From contig JBGAHL010000002.1 in assembly GCA_044226205.1 (NCBI GenBank), forward strand, positions 372,001-436,000: a stretch of DNA of 64,000 nt, given 5' to 3'. Each line of letters opens with the position of its first letter. Position 1 is the first letter of the stretch. This document shows, in pieces, positions 9,036-17,775 of this stretch. The DNA is from M3007 sp044226205. Its GTDB lineage: Bacteria > Bacteroidota > Bacteroidia > Chitinophagales > Saprospiraceae. The notes under the pieces were generated by a model, which was given only the letters and a program-made list of their open reading frames with translations, did no database searches and was not told the DNA's origin. Position numbers and translations under genes: made by a program.

Positions 9036-9362
9036 ATGATTTACGTAGCAGAAAGCGCCAAACAGAAAATCACCGAAATCCGCGACAGTCAGCACATCGC
9101 CGACGACTTTTTCCTCCGCGTGTCGGTCGTGTCGGGTGGCTGCTCGGGGCTGTCGTACAAAATGGATTTCGACAACGAGTCGCGGCCCAACGATCAGGTT
9201 TTTGAAGACAACGGGGTCAAGGTGGTCACCGACCTCAAAAGCTTCCTCTACCTGTTCAATACCACACTCGAATTCTCCGGCGGACTGAACGGCAAAGGGT
9301 TCTCGTTCAACAACCCCAATGCCGCGCGAACCTGCAGTTGCGGCGAAAGTTTCGCGGTGTAA
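9036..9362 (+). CDS. iscA: A-type Fe-S carrier protein IscA
   Basis: Small A-type carrier (108 residues) that delivers Fe-S clusters or iron to targets. The HesB/IscA fold is marked by C36 in SGGCSGLSY and the C-terminal TCSCGESF (C100, C102). It is the last gene of the isc operon and is followed 26 bp later by a strong terminator. IscA and ErpA are hard to separate by sequence; the operon context favours IscA. Confidence 0.93.
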   Translation: MIYVAESAKQKITEIRDSQHIADDFFLRVSVVSGGCSGLSYKMDFDNESRPNDQVFEDNGVKVVTDLKSFLYLFNTTLEFSGGLNGKGFSFNNPNAARTCSCGESFAV

Positions 9363-9388
9363 AAACCGCCCCGTTTCCGTTTTCAGAG

Positions 9389-9412
9389 GCTGCCACCAGG
9401 CAGCCTTTTTTG
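9389..9412 (+). terminator. Intrinsic terminator of iscSUA
   Basis: A 7-bp stem (GGCTGCC/GGCAGCC) with a 4-nt loop is followed by six T residues, 26 bp after the iscA stop. Confidence 0.9.
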
Positions 9413-9534
9413 TTTTGGTCGAAAAGTTTGAAGATGTTTTTTATTTTAAAACTTTTTATGTCAAATTTGCATCAAATTTTTACTTTTCCCGAAACACAAC
9501 TTGATCTTTATTTATAAAACCAGTCTGCTGTATC

Positions 9535-10584
9535 ATGAAAGCACTCAAAATCCTCCTTTATATCGTTCTTGGCCTCGCCGCCCTCGTGATTGCAATGGGG
9601 ATATTCGCCAAGAGCACCTACCATGTCGAGCGCAGCATCGAGATCGATGCGCCGCGCGAAGTGGTGTTCGAACAGGCCCGTTATTTCAAAAACTTCTCCA
9701 AATGGTCGCCCTGGCAATCGCTTGACCCCAACATGAAAACCGTGATTGAGGGCACCGACGGCGAAGCCGGGGCCGTGTACGTCTGGTCGGGCAACGACAA
9801 AGTCGGCGAAGGCAAACAAACCCTCAAATCCGTCACCCCCGGCCGTATCGACATTGAGGTGAACTTTACCAAACCCTGGGAAAGCACCTCGCCGTCATTT
9901 ATAAAAATTGATACGAAAGACGACAAAACCCACGTGAGTTGGGGTTTCGACATGCACATCGGCTTCCCCTGGAACGGCTTCGCGATGTTGACGGACATGG
10001 ACGCCGCGGTGGGCAAGGACTACGAGCGCGGGCTGGCCAACCTCAAACGCATTTGTGAAGAAATCGCCCACCCCAAATACCTGGGCTATGAAGTGGCCGA
10101 GGCCGAAATCCCGGTCAAATACTACGTCGGCGTGCGCAAAACCCTGTCGTTCGACAGTTTGGAGGCCTTCTACACCGATGTTTTTCCCAAAGCGATGAGC
10201 GCCATTCAGGAACAGGGCCTTAGCCCGATTTCCGCACCCTCCAGCCTGACCTGGATATGGGACGACTCCACGCACACTACCGACCATGCCGCCGGCGTAC
10301 CCATCGCGGAGGCCAAAAAATTCGGCAACGGCCTGGGCGTGTTCACCGTCGGCGGTGGTCGCGCCCTCGTCATCGACTACTACGGGGTGTACGACAGCAT
10401 CGGCAATGCACACCTTGCCATGGACGATTACATGACCAAAAAGGGCCTGCGCAGTATTCCGCCGGTTGTTGAAGAATACATCACCGACCCCGGCGCGGAG
10501 CCCGATACCAGCAAATGGCTGACCAAGGTGATTTATTTCGTAGCCCCCTTGCAGAAAGATTCGCTCGCGCCGGTGAAGAAGTAA
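9535..10584 (+). CDS. SRPBCC domain plus GyrI-like effector-binding domain protein
   Basis: Protein of 349 residues with an N-terminal hydrophobic anchor (about 5-25), a SRPBCC/polyketide-cyclase-like domain (about 30-175, opening HVERSIEIDAPREVVFEQ) and a GyrI-like/AraC effector-binding domain (about 190-340). This pairing is known in Bacteroidota. Both folds bind small hydrophobic ligands, but the ligand and role are unknown. The first helix may be a signal anchor, leaving the ligand-binding part outside the inner membrane. It stands alone between the isc terminator and a repeat region. Confidence 0.75.
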   Translation: MKALKILLYIVLGLAALVIAMGIFAKSTYHVERSIEIDAPREVVFEQARYFKNFSKWSPWQSLDPNMKTVIEGTDGEAGAVYVWSGNDKVGEGKQTLKSVTPGRIDIEVNFTKPWESTSPSFIKIDTKDDKTHVSWGFDMHIGFPWNGFAMLTDMDAAVGKDYERGLANLKRICEEIAHPKYLGYEVAEAEIPVKYYVGVRKTLSFDSLEAFYTDVFPKAMSAIQEQGLSPISAPSSLTWIWDDSTHTTDHAAGVPIAEAKKFGNGLGVFTVGGGRALVIDYYGVYDSIGNAHLAMDDYMTKKGLRSIPPVVEEYITDPGAEPDTSKWLTKVIYFVAPLQKDSLAPVKK

Positions 10585-10635
10585 CGCCCGTTTTGTTGCG
10601 ACAGGAGGGTCAGGTATTGGGGCGTATTTGTAATA

Positions 10636-10845
10636 GACAGGATTTACAGGATTAAGGGGTTGTGGCAACACCCGTGCATCTTGTAAATCCTGTCTCATTT
10701 GCTCGCTGTTCATCGCGGCACCCAACGAGGACGTTGTGACAACACCTGTGCATCTTGTAAATCCTGTCTCATTTGCTCGCTGTTCATCGCGGCGCCCAAC
10801 GAGGACGTTGTGACAACACCCGTGAATCTTGTAAATCCTGTCTCT
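10636..10845. repeat. 74-bp tandem repeat with an inverted outlier
   Basis: This fills the 296-bp gap 10585-10880. Units start at 10660, 10734 and 10808 (period exactly 74 bp); the third is cut at about 10845. Units 1 and 2 differ at only a few bases. The segment 10636-10653 is a reverse-complement copy of the motif at the end of each unit (TGTAAATCCTGTC), so the array begins with an inverted element. No gene is seen here. Confidence 0.9.
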
Positions 10846-10880
10846 TTTCAGGGAAATGTGTCCGTTTTTTCAATCGGGGT

Positions 10881-11840
10881 TTAGCGGCAGGCTTCCTCGA
10901 TGAGGGCGCCAAAAAATTCGCCCAGCTCCCAGCCCGCGGCCCTGGCCTGTTGCGGCACGATACTGGCGGGTGAAATACCCGGAATCGTATTGGCTTCCAG
11001 CAAATGAAAGGTATCGCCGACCAGAATATAATCGAAGCGCACCACGCCCCGGCAACCCAGCAATTGATACACCTGCCGGGTGCGCTCCTGACACTGGCGG
11101 GTCTGTTCGGGCGTGAGGTCGGCAGGGGTGATTTCCTTTGATTTGCCCTCGTATTTGGCCGCAAAATCAAAAAATTCCGTTTCGGGGATGATTTCCGTGA
11201 CCGGCAGCACGACGATTTCGCCCTTGTGGCGAAATGCCCCGTTGGCAAATTCACGACCCGGCATAAAACGCTCCACCACTACTTCATCGCCGAAACGCCA
11301 GGCCTCGTCCAGCGCGGCTTGAAGTTCGCCAGCCGTTTTCACCTTGCTGACCCCGAAACTGGAGCCGTGGGTATTGGGTTTGACAAACAAAGGCAGGCCC
11401 AGGGTGAGCAAGTCATTGTGGTCGACTGCCTGGCCGCGGTGCAGGAGCCTGGATTTGGCCAGAGGAACGCCATGCGGCGCCAATTGCGTCTTGGTGTTGT
11501 GTTTGTTCATGGTCAGCGCGCTCACATAACCGTCGCAGCAGGTGTAGGGGATGCCCAGCATTTCGAAATAACCCTGCATTTTGCCGTCTTCAAGCGGGCT
11601 TCCGTGCAAGGCCGCGAAGGCGCAATCGAAGCGGATCTTTTCGCCGTCGAGGGTGAGGGAAAAATCATTTTTATCCACCTGAACACCCGATTCAAGGTCG
11701 CGCCAATCGGCTTTTTGAATATCGATCAGAAAACTGCGGTAACGGTCGGCCGGAAGGTGATCGGCTACGACGCGACCGCTTTTAAGAGAAATGACGCGCT
11801 CCTCGGAGTCGCCGCCGGTAAGAATGGCAATATTTTTCAT
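10881..11840 (-). CDS. ddl: D-alanine--D-alanine ligase
   Basis: ATP-grasp ligase (319 residues) that joins two D-Ala for peptidoglycan precursors. ATG 11840 (MKNIAILTGGDSEERVISLKSG) was chosen because it matches the family N-terminus and lies just downstream of a TAnnTTTG element. The ATP-grasp core is present: FVKPNTHGSSFGVSK, then the metal-binding RFDYILVGDTFHLLEANTIPG near 265-285. It is transcribed alone, and an alpha/beta hydrolase follows in the same orientation 93 bp upstream of its start. The 3' end borders the 74-bp tandem repeat. Confidence 0.95.
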   Translation of the reverse strand: MKNIAILTGGDSEERVISLKSGRVVADHLPADRYRSFLIDIQKADWRDLESGVQVDKNDFSLTLDGEKIRFDCAFAALHGSPLEDGKMQGYFEMLGIPYTCCDGYVSALTMNKHNTKTQLAPHGVPLAKSRLLHRGQAVDHNDLLTLGLPLFVKPNTHGSSFGVSKVKTAGELQAALDEAWRFGDEVVVERFMPGREFANGAFRHKGEIVVLPVTEIIPETEFFDFAAKYEGKSKEITPADLTPEQTRQCQERTRQVYQLLGCRGVVRFDYILVGDTFHLLEANTIPGISPASIVPQQARAAGWELGEFFGALIEEACR

Positions 11841-11863
11841 GGATAAAAATCTGCTAAGGTGGG

Positions 11864-11871
11864 CAAAGGTA
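11864..11871 (-). promoter_or_regulatory. -7 element of ddl
   Basis: TACCTTTG on the minus strand, 23 bp upstream of the ddl start. T-rich sequence about 17 bp further upstream could serve as -33. Confidence 0.55.
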
Positions 11872-11933
11872 GGCGGTGAAGTTTGCATAAAACGCACACT
11901 TGCCCGTCCTACTATCCTGCCTCGCCTTTTTTT

Positions 11934-12863
11934 TCACAGCCCTGCAAAATACCGCACCAGTTCGTGCGCCACAGGCAGCGGTTTTTCCTGCCGCTGCGCT
12001 TTTAGGGGCGTTGCGCCGTGCAGGACAAAGTGCAACACGGCTTCCGTCACATCGGGGTGCCCCAGGTGGTGGGCCGCACCTTTGGCAGACAACAGCGCGC
12101 TGCCGGGCCAAAAACTGTGAAAGCGTTGTGCATGGGCAAAGGGGGTAACCTGATCGGCCGGGTCGTGCACCAGCAGGGCGTCGATTTCGTCCAGATCGCC
12201 GCTCAGACGCGCCAGATCGAATTGGTCCAGGCGGTCGCCCAGCATTTTTTCTGCCAGCCGCACCATGGGCCAATAGAGCGTCGGCCAAATGCCAAGCGCT
12301 TGTTTATAATCCTGAAACACCTGGGGAACGTAGCTGAACGATGCCATCACGACCATACGTTTGGGGCGCAACCCGGCGGGCACGCGATGCACGGCATATA
12401 CGCTGCTGCTTCCGCCGAAGGAGTGTCCGACAATAGCCTCCGCAGGCCCGTAAGTATGCAGCATATCCATGATTATGGCGGCGTTCAGCGGCATGTGCAT
12501 AAAGCCTTTCGGCGCAAGGCCGTGGCCCGAGGGGTCGTAGGCGATCACTCGCCAACCCGCCTCGACCAGCGCAGGAACGAAATGGCGCCAACGGCCGGCG
12601 TTGTAGCCCCAGCCGTAACTGAGCAAGGCCAGCGGGCCCTCCGCAGGGCCCCAGTGGTACTCCACGATTTCACGGCCGGCTGCCGCACGGCGCAGCTGGC
12701 GGGCACTGTTCAGAAATGCCAGTTCTTTGGGGCGAAGCCGCGGGCGGGGCGGCGTTCCGAAAATACGCAGTGCGAGCTGCGCCGTCTTGTCGGGAGCAAT
12801 GAGGGACATCAGGTTCAGACCGAGACCCATCAATTTGAAAAGGATCACTTGCAAACGGTTCAT
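11934..12863 (-). CDS. Alpha/beta-hydrolase fold protein
   Basis: Alpha/beta hydrolase of 309 residues with nucleophile elbow GHSFGGSSS (Ser near 149), an oxyanion-side segment SYGWGYN, and a late acid/His pair (VHDPADQVTPF; AAHHLGHPDVT). An N-terminal hydrophobic stretch (1-25) could anchor it to the membrane. The substrate is unknown. Its start overlaps the stop of the upstream TetR regulator by 4 bp (ATGA), so the hydrolase is very likely controlled by that repressor and may act on, or detoxify, the repressor's ligand. Confidence 0.8.
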   Translation of the reverse strand: MNRLQVILFKLMGLGLNLMSLIAPDKTAQLALRIFGTPPRPRLRPKELAFLNSARQLRRAAAGREIVEYHWGPAEGPLALLSYGWGYNAGRWRHFVPALVEAGWRVIAYDPSGHGLAPKGFMHMPLNAAIIMDMLHTYGPAEAIVGHSFGGSSSVYAVHRVPAGLRPKRMVVMASFSYVPQVFQDYKQALGIWPTLYWPMVRLAEKMLGDRLDQFDLARLSGDLDEIDALLVHDPADQVTPFAHAQRFHSFWPGSALLSAKGAAHHLGHPDVTEAVLHFVLHGATPLKAQRQEKPLPVAHELVRYFAGL

Positions 12864-13423
12864 GACGCAGGGAGAGGGAAAAGAGCCACGGCGCGGGCCA
12901 CCATGTTTTCAAGGTGCTGCTCGTCGCCGCTGAGTTTGTAAAATGTGACGGCGCCTTCGTATTCCAGCAAAAGGCGATAAGCGGTTTCCCGGGCTTTTTC
13001 GGGCGACATGACGGCTCCGAGAATGCCCGCAACCGCTGTTTGCCATTCGTCAAAAATATCCTCAATGTAATGATTGAAAATGCCTTCGCGACCGGTTTCC
13101 AGCGCGGTATTGGCAAAAAAACAGCCGCGGCGCTCGTATTTGGCCAGGCGGTTCTGACGGCGAAGCAATTTTTCGAGGCGCTGTTCGGGCGGCAAATCCT
13201 CGTCCGCCACGGCCAGCACGTAGCCGCGCATGTATTGCTGCGCGTACTCCATGACGGCGTGCATGAGCCCTTCTTTCGACAGGTGGTGATGCATCAGGCC
13301 GGATTTGCCCAGCCCGGTCGCTTCCGCCAGCATGCTGATGGACGTGCCGTAGTAGCCATGGCGGTTGAAAACCTCCCAGCAACGGCGGAGCAAATCTGTT
13401 TTGTCAATTTTTTGTACAGGCAT
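12860..13423 (-). CDS. TetR-family transcriptional regulator
   Basis: Repressor-type regulator of 187 residues. ATG 13423 (MPVQKIDKTDLLRRCWEVFN) fits the family and lies 5 bp past a palindromic operator candidate. The N-terminal HTH is clear (HGYYGTSISMLAEATGLGKSGLMHHH, about 21-46). The C-terminal ligand-binding domain resembles the YxaF/LmrA-like group. It is the first gene of an operon with the hydrolase. The palindrome over the transcription start suggests autorepression. Confidence 0.88.
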   Translation of the reverse strand: MPVQKIDKTDLLRRCWEVFNRHGYYGTSISMLAEATGLGKSGLMHHHLSKEGLMHAVMEYAQQYMRGYVLAVADEDLPPEQRLEKLLRRQNRLAKYERRGCFFANTALETGREGIFNHYIEDIFDEWQTAVAGILGAVMSPEKARETAYRLLLEYEGAVTFYKLSGDEQHLENMVARAVALFPLPAS

Positions 13424-13426
13424 TAT

Positions 13427-13451
13427 ACCGAACGTTCGTTCGGCAAAAGTA
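13427..13451 (-). promoter_or_regulatory. TetR operator overlapping its own promoter
   Basis: CAAAAGTA at 13444-13451 reads TACTTTTG on the minus strand, a perfect -7 element. Directly downstream lies the imperfect palindrome CCGAACGTTCGTTCGG (13428-13443) with a perfect 10-bp core CGAACGTTCG. A repressor bound here would cover the transcription start. Confidence 0.6.
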
Positions 13452-13503
13452 GAACCTTTTGTTAAAACCAGTTCGGTGTTTTTGAAAAAAATACCCGGAC
13501 GGG

Positions 13504-13959
13504 TCAAAAATCTGCTTCATCGAGCAGTCTGCGATGGTAATTGATCTGCCCGAGGTGATAGTTGAGGTGGGTCTGGAGGTGCAGCAGCATGTAGCCGGTT
13601 GTGACGACCTCGCCGTGTTTTTCCAGCGGAAAACGCTCGTAGAGGTCGGCGTCTTTCAAAGTCGCGAGACTGGTGCGCACAACGGCAATGGTTTTGTCCA
13701 GGGCATCGAGCAATTCCTGCCGGGGCACGTTTTTGAGGGAAAATTCGAGGTCGCGTTCCCGTACATAGCCGGTATGTCCGAGGGTAGCGCCGACAAAATG
13801 GTTGAGGTTGCCGACCAGGTGCAGGCACAGGTTGCCGGCCGAGTTGGCTATTTCGCCGCCGGTGACCCAGAGGGCGTTTTCGTCGCGGTATTGCTGGATC
13901 TCGGTTTTGAGTTTTTCAAGGTCGCGGACAAACAATTCGGTCAGGGTGGATAGCAACAT
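13504..13959 (-). CDS. DinB-like/DUF1572 protein
   Basis: Four-helix-bundle protein of 151 residues of the DinB/DUF1572 group. The spaced histidines expected to bind a divalent metal are visible: H47/H53 in LCLHLVGNLNHFVG and the late HLQTHLNYHLGQINYH. Members include thiol transferases and many uncharacterised enzymes, so the activity here is unknown. It stands alone. Its promoter -7 element (13993-14000) touches the left end of the 240-bp inverted-repeat element, so the -33 region is made of repeat DNA. Confidence 0.8.
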   Translation of the reverse strand: MLLSTLTELFVRDLEKLKTEIQQYRDENALWVTGGEIANSAGNLCLHLVGNLNHFVGATLGHTGYVRERDLEFSLKNVPRQELLDALDKTIAVVRTSLATLKDADLYERFPLEKHGEVVTTGYMLLHLQTHLNYHLGQINYHRRLLDEADF

Positions 13960-13992
13960 GATGTGGCGGTTGTGGAACGATGAGTTTTATGG

Positions 13993-14000
13993 CAAAAATA
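13993..14000 (-). promoter_or_regulatory. -7 element of the DinB-like gene
   Basis: TATTTTTG on the minus strand, 33 bp upstream of the start. The expected -33 position falls inside the terminal repeat of the element at 14005-14244. Confidence 0.5.
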
Positions 14001-14004
14001 AGCA

Positions 14005-14244
14005 CTGTAGCGCCGACCTCAAGGTCGGCGAGGCTGAGAGAAAAAACAACCCGCGATTACAAGCCACGGTTACGATCAATTATCGCACAAAAACGCTTCA
14101 CCGCCCCTCGCCAAAAAGCAAAACCCGCGATCTCCGGGCAAAACTGGAACGACGTGATGGGTTCAATCATCGCTTCCAACTTTGGCGGATAATCGCGGGT
14201 TGCTGCTGCTCGTTGCTGCGCCGACCTGGAGGTCGGCGCTACAG
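14005..14244. repeat. 240-bp MITE-like element with nested inverted repeats
   Basis: Terminal arms 14005-14030 and 14219-14244 are inverted copies of each other, 25 of 26 bases matching, and each can itself fold as a short hairpin (GCCGACCT/AGGTCGGC). A second, perfect 13-bp inverted pair lies inside at 14047-14059 and 14190-14202 (CAACCCGCGATTA and its complement). There is no coding capacity. It fills the gap between the DinB-like gene and the lipoprotein gene. The layout is that of a REP pair or miniature element mobilised in trans. Confidence 0.8.
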
Positions 14245-14253
14245 GGCGCGCGG

Positions 14254-14691
14254 TTAGTCGCGTTCTGTTTTCAGGACGTAGCGTTCGCCGTCGAGGGTAC
14301 CGGAAAGTTCCAGTTCATCGCCATCGAGATCAAAGTCGAATTTCAGCGTTTCGCCGTTGTCGTTTTCGAGTTTCACTTCGCGGTCGGCCTCGTCAACTTC
14401 GTAGTCGCCGGAAGCCACTTCGCTGCTGCCGTCCGTGTAGATGATGGTCCATTCAAAGTCGCCGTTCGTGCCGGTGTATGCCTCAAATTCGATCTTGGAC
14501 GACAGCACGACCGTGCCTTTGATTTCGACGCCGTCGATGGTGAAGGATTTGACCTCCCAGTCGCCGACGATCTGTTGGGTCGGGGTGGGATCGGGATCGT
14601 CTTTATCTTTTTTGCAGCTGCTGAGGCCGAAGACGGCGACAAAAAGAAGAGCCATTGCGGCCAGGCTGATTTTCGACAGATTGTGTTTCAT
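14254..14691 (-). CDS. Lipocalin-like lipoprotein
   Basis: Predicted lipoprotein of 145 residues with lipobox FGLSSC (Cys26) after a hydrophobic signal. An acidic linker (KKDKDDPDP) is followed by a beta-rich domain that opens IVGDWEVKSFTIDG, the usual start of Bacteroidota lipocalin-like lipoproteins. It is acidic overall. It was probably delivered to the periplasmic face of a membrane; ligand and role are unknown. It is monocistronic, with the MITE-like element right after its stop codon. Confidence 0.75.
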   Translation of the reverse strand: MKHNLSKISLAAMALLFVAVFGLSSCKKDKDDPDPTPTQQIVGDWEVKSFTIDGVEIKGTVVLSSKIEFEAYTGTNGDFEWTIIYTDGSSEVASGDYEVDEADREVKLENDNGETLKFDFDLDGDELELSGTLDGERYVLKTERD

Positions 14692-14909
14692 GTTGGGCAG
14701 AATTTACAATGTTTAATAAATTGGTTTTTAAATCTTAATGCGCACAATTATCCGTTCAACGGGTTCTGTCAACTCAGACAGGGGGTATCGAAAAAACGTT
14801 ACAGCCGCACCTGAATCGACTTGTTAAAAAATTTTTAAACCGCTGAAAACAGCAACCGGCGGCGGCTTGGGTCCTGTCTGTACGACCAGAAAACAAACCA
14901 GTGATTTTT

Positions 14910-15773
14910 ATGAAACCGATCTTCTTTTTACTTGCCTTGCAAGCCTTTTCAAGCACCTTGTCTGCCCAGTGCCCCTTTACCCCGACCGTGAGCGGCAACA
15001 CCTTGTTGTGCCCGCTCAGCACCGAAGTGCTGACAACCGAATCCTACGACAGTTATCAATGGTACAGCCGGCCCTTTTCGGGTGGCAGCAGCCAGCCCAT
15101 CCCGGGCGCTACCGGCCAGACGCTGACGGTGAGTTCCGACGACGTCCCGTTCTACGTGTCCGTAGCCGCCACCCTCGGCGGCTGCACCGAACAAAGCGCC
15201 GAGGTGCTGGTAGACGGACTGGCCTTCCTGCCCGTCACGGTACTGTCCGACGGCAATTTTAACATTGGCCCCAACGGAGAAATGGTCATCTGCCAAAACC
15301 AGCCGGCTTACCTCATTGCCCTGCCGCCTTATACCACCAATTTTACCTGGTACAACGGTATGGACCCCATCGCCGGCGCGAACGACGACACGCTGAAACT
15401 CACGGCGCCGGGCGAATACTGGCTCACCGCCTCGCCCGGCAAATGCCCGCACTACGTCGAGGCGCTGGGCGTACAAATCACCGTGGTGTGGAGCGACGTC
15501 CCGGGCTGCGCACCGCTGGCTGCACCCGAGCCCAGGCCGCAATTGCCCGTCCAAATCTCGCCGAACCCCGCCAAAACACACGTGGACATCAAACTATTCG
15601 ACCCGTCCCCTACCCTGCTGACCCTGGTCGACGCCAGCGGAAAGCCACTTCGACGCGAAAAAATCAGCGAACGGGGACGCCTTTACGTCGGCGATTTGCC
15701 GCGCGGCACCTACTTTTTGCACTTTTATTCTGAAAAGGGCGAAACGACGCGCAAACTGATTTTAAAAGAATAA
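14910..15773 (+). CDS. T9SS cargo protein with Ig-like repeats
   Basis: Secreted protein of 287 residues. Signal peptide 1-19 (ending LSAQ) precedes Ig/PKD-like beta domains with Cys pairs. A C-terminal type A sorting domain (about 210-287) contains VQISPNPAKTHVDIKL, LVDASGKPL, DLPRGTYFLHF and a terminal RKLILKE. That domain directs secretion by the Bacteroidota type IX system and cell-surface attachment. ATG 14910 is preferred over an upstream in-frame GTG. The function of the displayed part is unknown; no T9SS machinery genes lie in the window. Confidence 0.85.
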   Translation: MKPIFFLLALQAFSSTLSAQCPFTPTVSGNTLLCPLSTEVLTTESYDSYQWYSRPFSGGSSQPIPGATGQTLTVSSDDVPFYVSVAATLGGCTEQSAEVLVDGLAFLPVTVLSDGNFNIGPNGEMVICQNQPAYLIALPPYTTNFTWYNGMDPIAGANDDTLKLTAPGEYWLTASPGKCPHYVEALGVQITVVWSDVPGCAPLAAPEPRPQLPVQISPNPAKTHVDIKLFDPSPTLLTLVDASGKPLRREKISERGRLYVGDLPRGTYFLHFYSEKGETTRKLILKE

Positions 15774-15793
15774 AAATCCCCCTTGGCGCGCCA

Positions 15794-15860
15794 TTTTCAC
15801 CGCAAAGGCGCGGAGACGCAAAGGGTTCGCGAACTTCTCCTCGTCTTTGCGGCGAAAATA
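15794..15860. repeat. Solo copy of the CGCAAAGACGCGG inverted-repeat family
   Basis: Arms 15794-15810 and 15844-15860 are inverted (15 of 17 matching; TTTTCACCGCAAAG type). This is the short form of the family that flanks the GxxExxY gene at 60299-61062 and recurs at 62514-62586. It fills most of the gap 15774-15910. Confidence 0.85.
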
Positions 15861-15910
15861 GTCGCCTAAAAACAAACGCGACACTGCGGGGCGGTCGATA
15901 AGGGCCGCCG

Positions 15911-16693
15911 CTATTTCCCCATCCATTCTTTAAAATCGCTCACTTTTTCCCGGCTCACCAGCACCTCCTGCGGCTCCTCAGGGCTGAGGTTCAGTTTGAG
16001 CCGGTTGCCGAAATACGCATGAATCTGATGAACAGCCTGCACACTGACGATAAACTGGCGACTGGTGCGAAACCAGTCGCGCGGGTCGAGCATGGTCTCG
16101 ATCTCCTCGAGGGTGTACTCGACGAGGTACTTCTGCCCGGCGTGGGTTTTGAAGAAATTGATACGGCCCTCCGACCAGAAATAAGCGATATCGGCGACAT
16201 CGACGGCGACGTATTTCTGGGCATGTTTGACTAAAAACCGCGAACGATAAGCCTTCGGCGGCTCCAGCCGCTGGCTAAGGGCGCTGAGCAGCTCGGTAAG
16301 CCCCGACGAAGCCGAATAGCCATCGGCGGCATACTGCGTTTTGATGGTGCGGTACTTGTCGATGGCTTGCGCAAGTTCTTCCCGCTGGATGGGTTTCAGC
16401 AGATAATCGACACTGTTGACCTTGAATGCCCGAAGGGCGAATTCGTCGTAGGAGGTGGTGAAAATGACCGGGCTTTTGACCGTCGTGCGGTGAAATATCT
16501 CGAAACTCTGTCCATCCGACAGTTCGATGTCGAGAAAAATGAGGTCCGGCGCAGGGTTGTTTTCGAGCCAGTCCACCGCCGCGCGGATGCTGCCGGCCGT
16601 GCCGGCTACCCGCAGGTCGATGGCGACTTCTTCAAGCAGGCGGACCAGTTTTTTCACCGCCAGGGGTTCGTCTTCAACGATAAAAGCATTCAT
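15911..16693 (-). CDS. LytTR-family response regulator
   Basis: Response regulator of 260 residues. The receiver domain has VEDEP, phospho-acceptor D55 (LIFLDIELSDG) and the Lys of YLLKPI. The LytTR domain lies about 155-258 (FWSEGRINFFKTHAG, WFRTSRQFIVSV). It is the last gene of a three-gene operon: its ATG at 16693 overlaps the stop of the upstream kinase by 4 bp. It should be the output of the two LytS-like proteins encoded upstream. Target promoters are not evident. Confidence 0.92.
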   Translation of the reverse strand: MNAFIVEDEPLAVKKLVRLLEEVAIDLRVAGTAGSIRAAVDWLENNPAPDLIFLDIELSDGQSFEIFHRTTVKSPVIFTTSYDEFALRAFKVNSVDYLLKPIQREELAQAIDKYRTIKTQYAADGYSASSGLTELLSALSQRLEPPKAYRSRFLVKHAQKYVAVDVADIAYFWSEGRINFFKTHAGQKYLVEYTLEEIETMLDPRDWFRTSRQFIVSVQAVHQIHAYFGNRLKLNLSPEEPQEVLVSREKVSDFKEWMGK

Positions 16694-17775
16694 GACAGGA
16701 TAGTTGCAGATGATTCGAGGAGGGGTAATTCGACTGTAAAAAACCGGCCGTCGTTGTGCACGATAAAGCCGGTTTCGCCGAGCAGTTCGTAGCGCAGCCG
16801 AAGGTTTTCAAGACCGACGCGGCTGGAATGAACAGGCGTCGATTTGGGTTGAACGTTGTTGCGCATCACCAGGCTGGCCTGCCCTTCGTTTTCCTGTACG
16901 AAGAGCTCGATGTGCAAGGGCTTTTCCGGGGCTATTTCATTGTGTTTCACGGCATTTTCCAACAAAATTTGCAAGGCAAGGGCTGGAACCAGGCGCTCCA
17001 GCCACGCTGGCGGAACCTTTATATCGAGCGAAATACCCGTCTCGTAACGCGTTGCCAGCAGGTGAAAAAAGGAGCGGATAAAACCCGTTTCCTCCCCTAC
17101 CCTGACCAGTTCGCGGTCGTTGGAACGCAGGAGGTAGCGATACACTTTCGACAATTGATCCACAAAATCTTCGGCGCGGCGCGGGTTTTCGGTGATAAGC
17201 GAAGACAAAACATTGAGGCTGTTGAACAAAAAATGCGGGTTCAACTGGTCCTGCAAGGACTGAAACTGGGTTTCGAGGTGCAATTTTTCGAGCTGCTCGG
17301 CTTCGATGAGCGCGGCGCGCCATTTCCGCCAGTAAATCAGGGCCTCGTGGGCAGCGGCGCCCGCCAGCATCATCACCGTGGAAAGCAGGAAAAGCCCGAA
17401 CCATTGCCCGCTGCTGACGACCAGACGGCCGCCCGACATAAATTCGAATACCACGACGGCCAATGACGCGCCGGACATATTCACAACCCAGTAGCCCGGA
17501 AGGCTGTACAGGAGGCGCCAATACCACTCGTCGAGCCGCTGGAAGCGGCGCAGGTTCCAGTCGCGCACCTGGTGGTTGGCCCAGACCGCCATCATGGCAA
17601 TCACAACGCACACCAGGGTGCTGCGAATCAACACGCTCCAGTCGTCGAAATACGCCTTGCCGAACAGGATGTAGCCGACTGCCACAATGGCAAACGGGAC
17701 CGTGATCCATTCGGCATAGTAGGGTGCAAAAAAGCGCGAAAACCCTAACTGCATCAATTGGCGAATCGTCGTCAT
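16690..17775 (-). CDS. LytS-like histidine kinase, catalytically complete
   Basis: Multi-pass membrane kinase of 361 residues. ATG 17775 (MTTIRQLMQLGFSRF) was chosen because it overlaps the upstream stop codon by 4 bp. Several membrane helices occupy about 20-150. The His_kinase domain has DQLNPHFLFNSLNVL with H181. The HATPase_c part has an intact N-box (QILLENAVKHN, N274) and a late G-box-like GLENLRLRYELL. The segment with VYRYLL just after the His is nearly the same as in the neighbouring paralogue at 17772-18809. The pair therefore arose by duplication. Confidence 0.9.
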   Translation of the reverse strand: MTTIRQLMQLGFSRFFAPYYAEWITVPFAIVAVGYILFGKAYFDDWSVLIRSTLVCVVIAMMAVWANHQVRDWNLRRFQRLDEWYWRLLYSLPGYWVVNMSGASLAVVVFEFMSGGRLVVSSGQWFGLFLLSTVMMLAGAAAHEALIYWRKWRAALIEAEQLEKLHLETQFQSLQDQLNPHFLFNSLNVLSSLITENPRRAEDFVDQLSKVYRYLLRSNDRELVRVGEETGFIRSFFHLLATRYETGISLDIKVPPAWLERLVPALALQILLENAVKHNEIAPEKPLHIELFVQENEGQASLVMRNNVQPKSTPVHSSRVGLENLRLRYELLGETGFIVHNDGRFFTVELPLLESSATILS

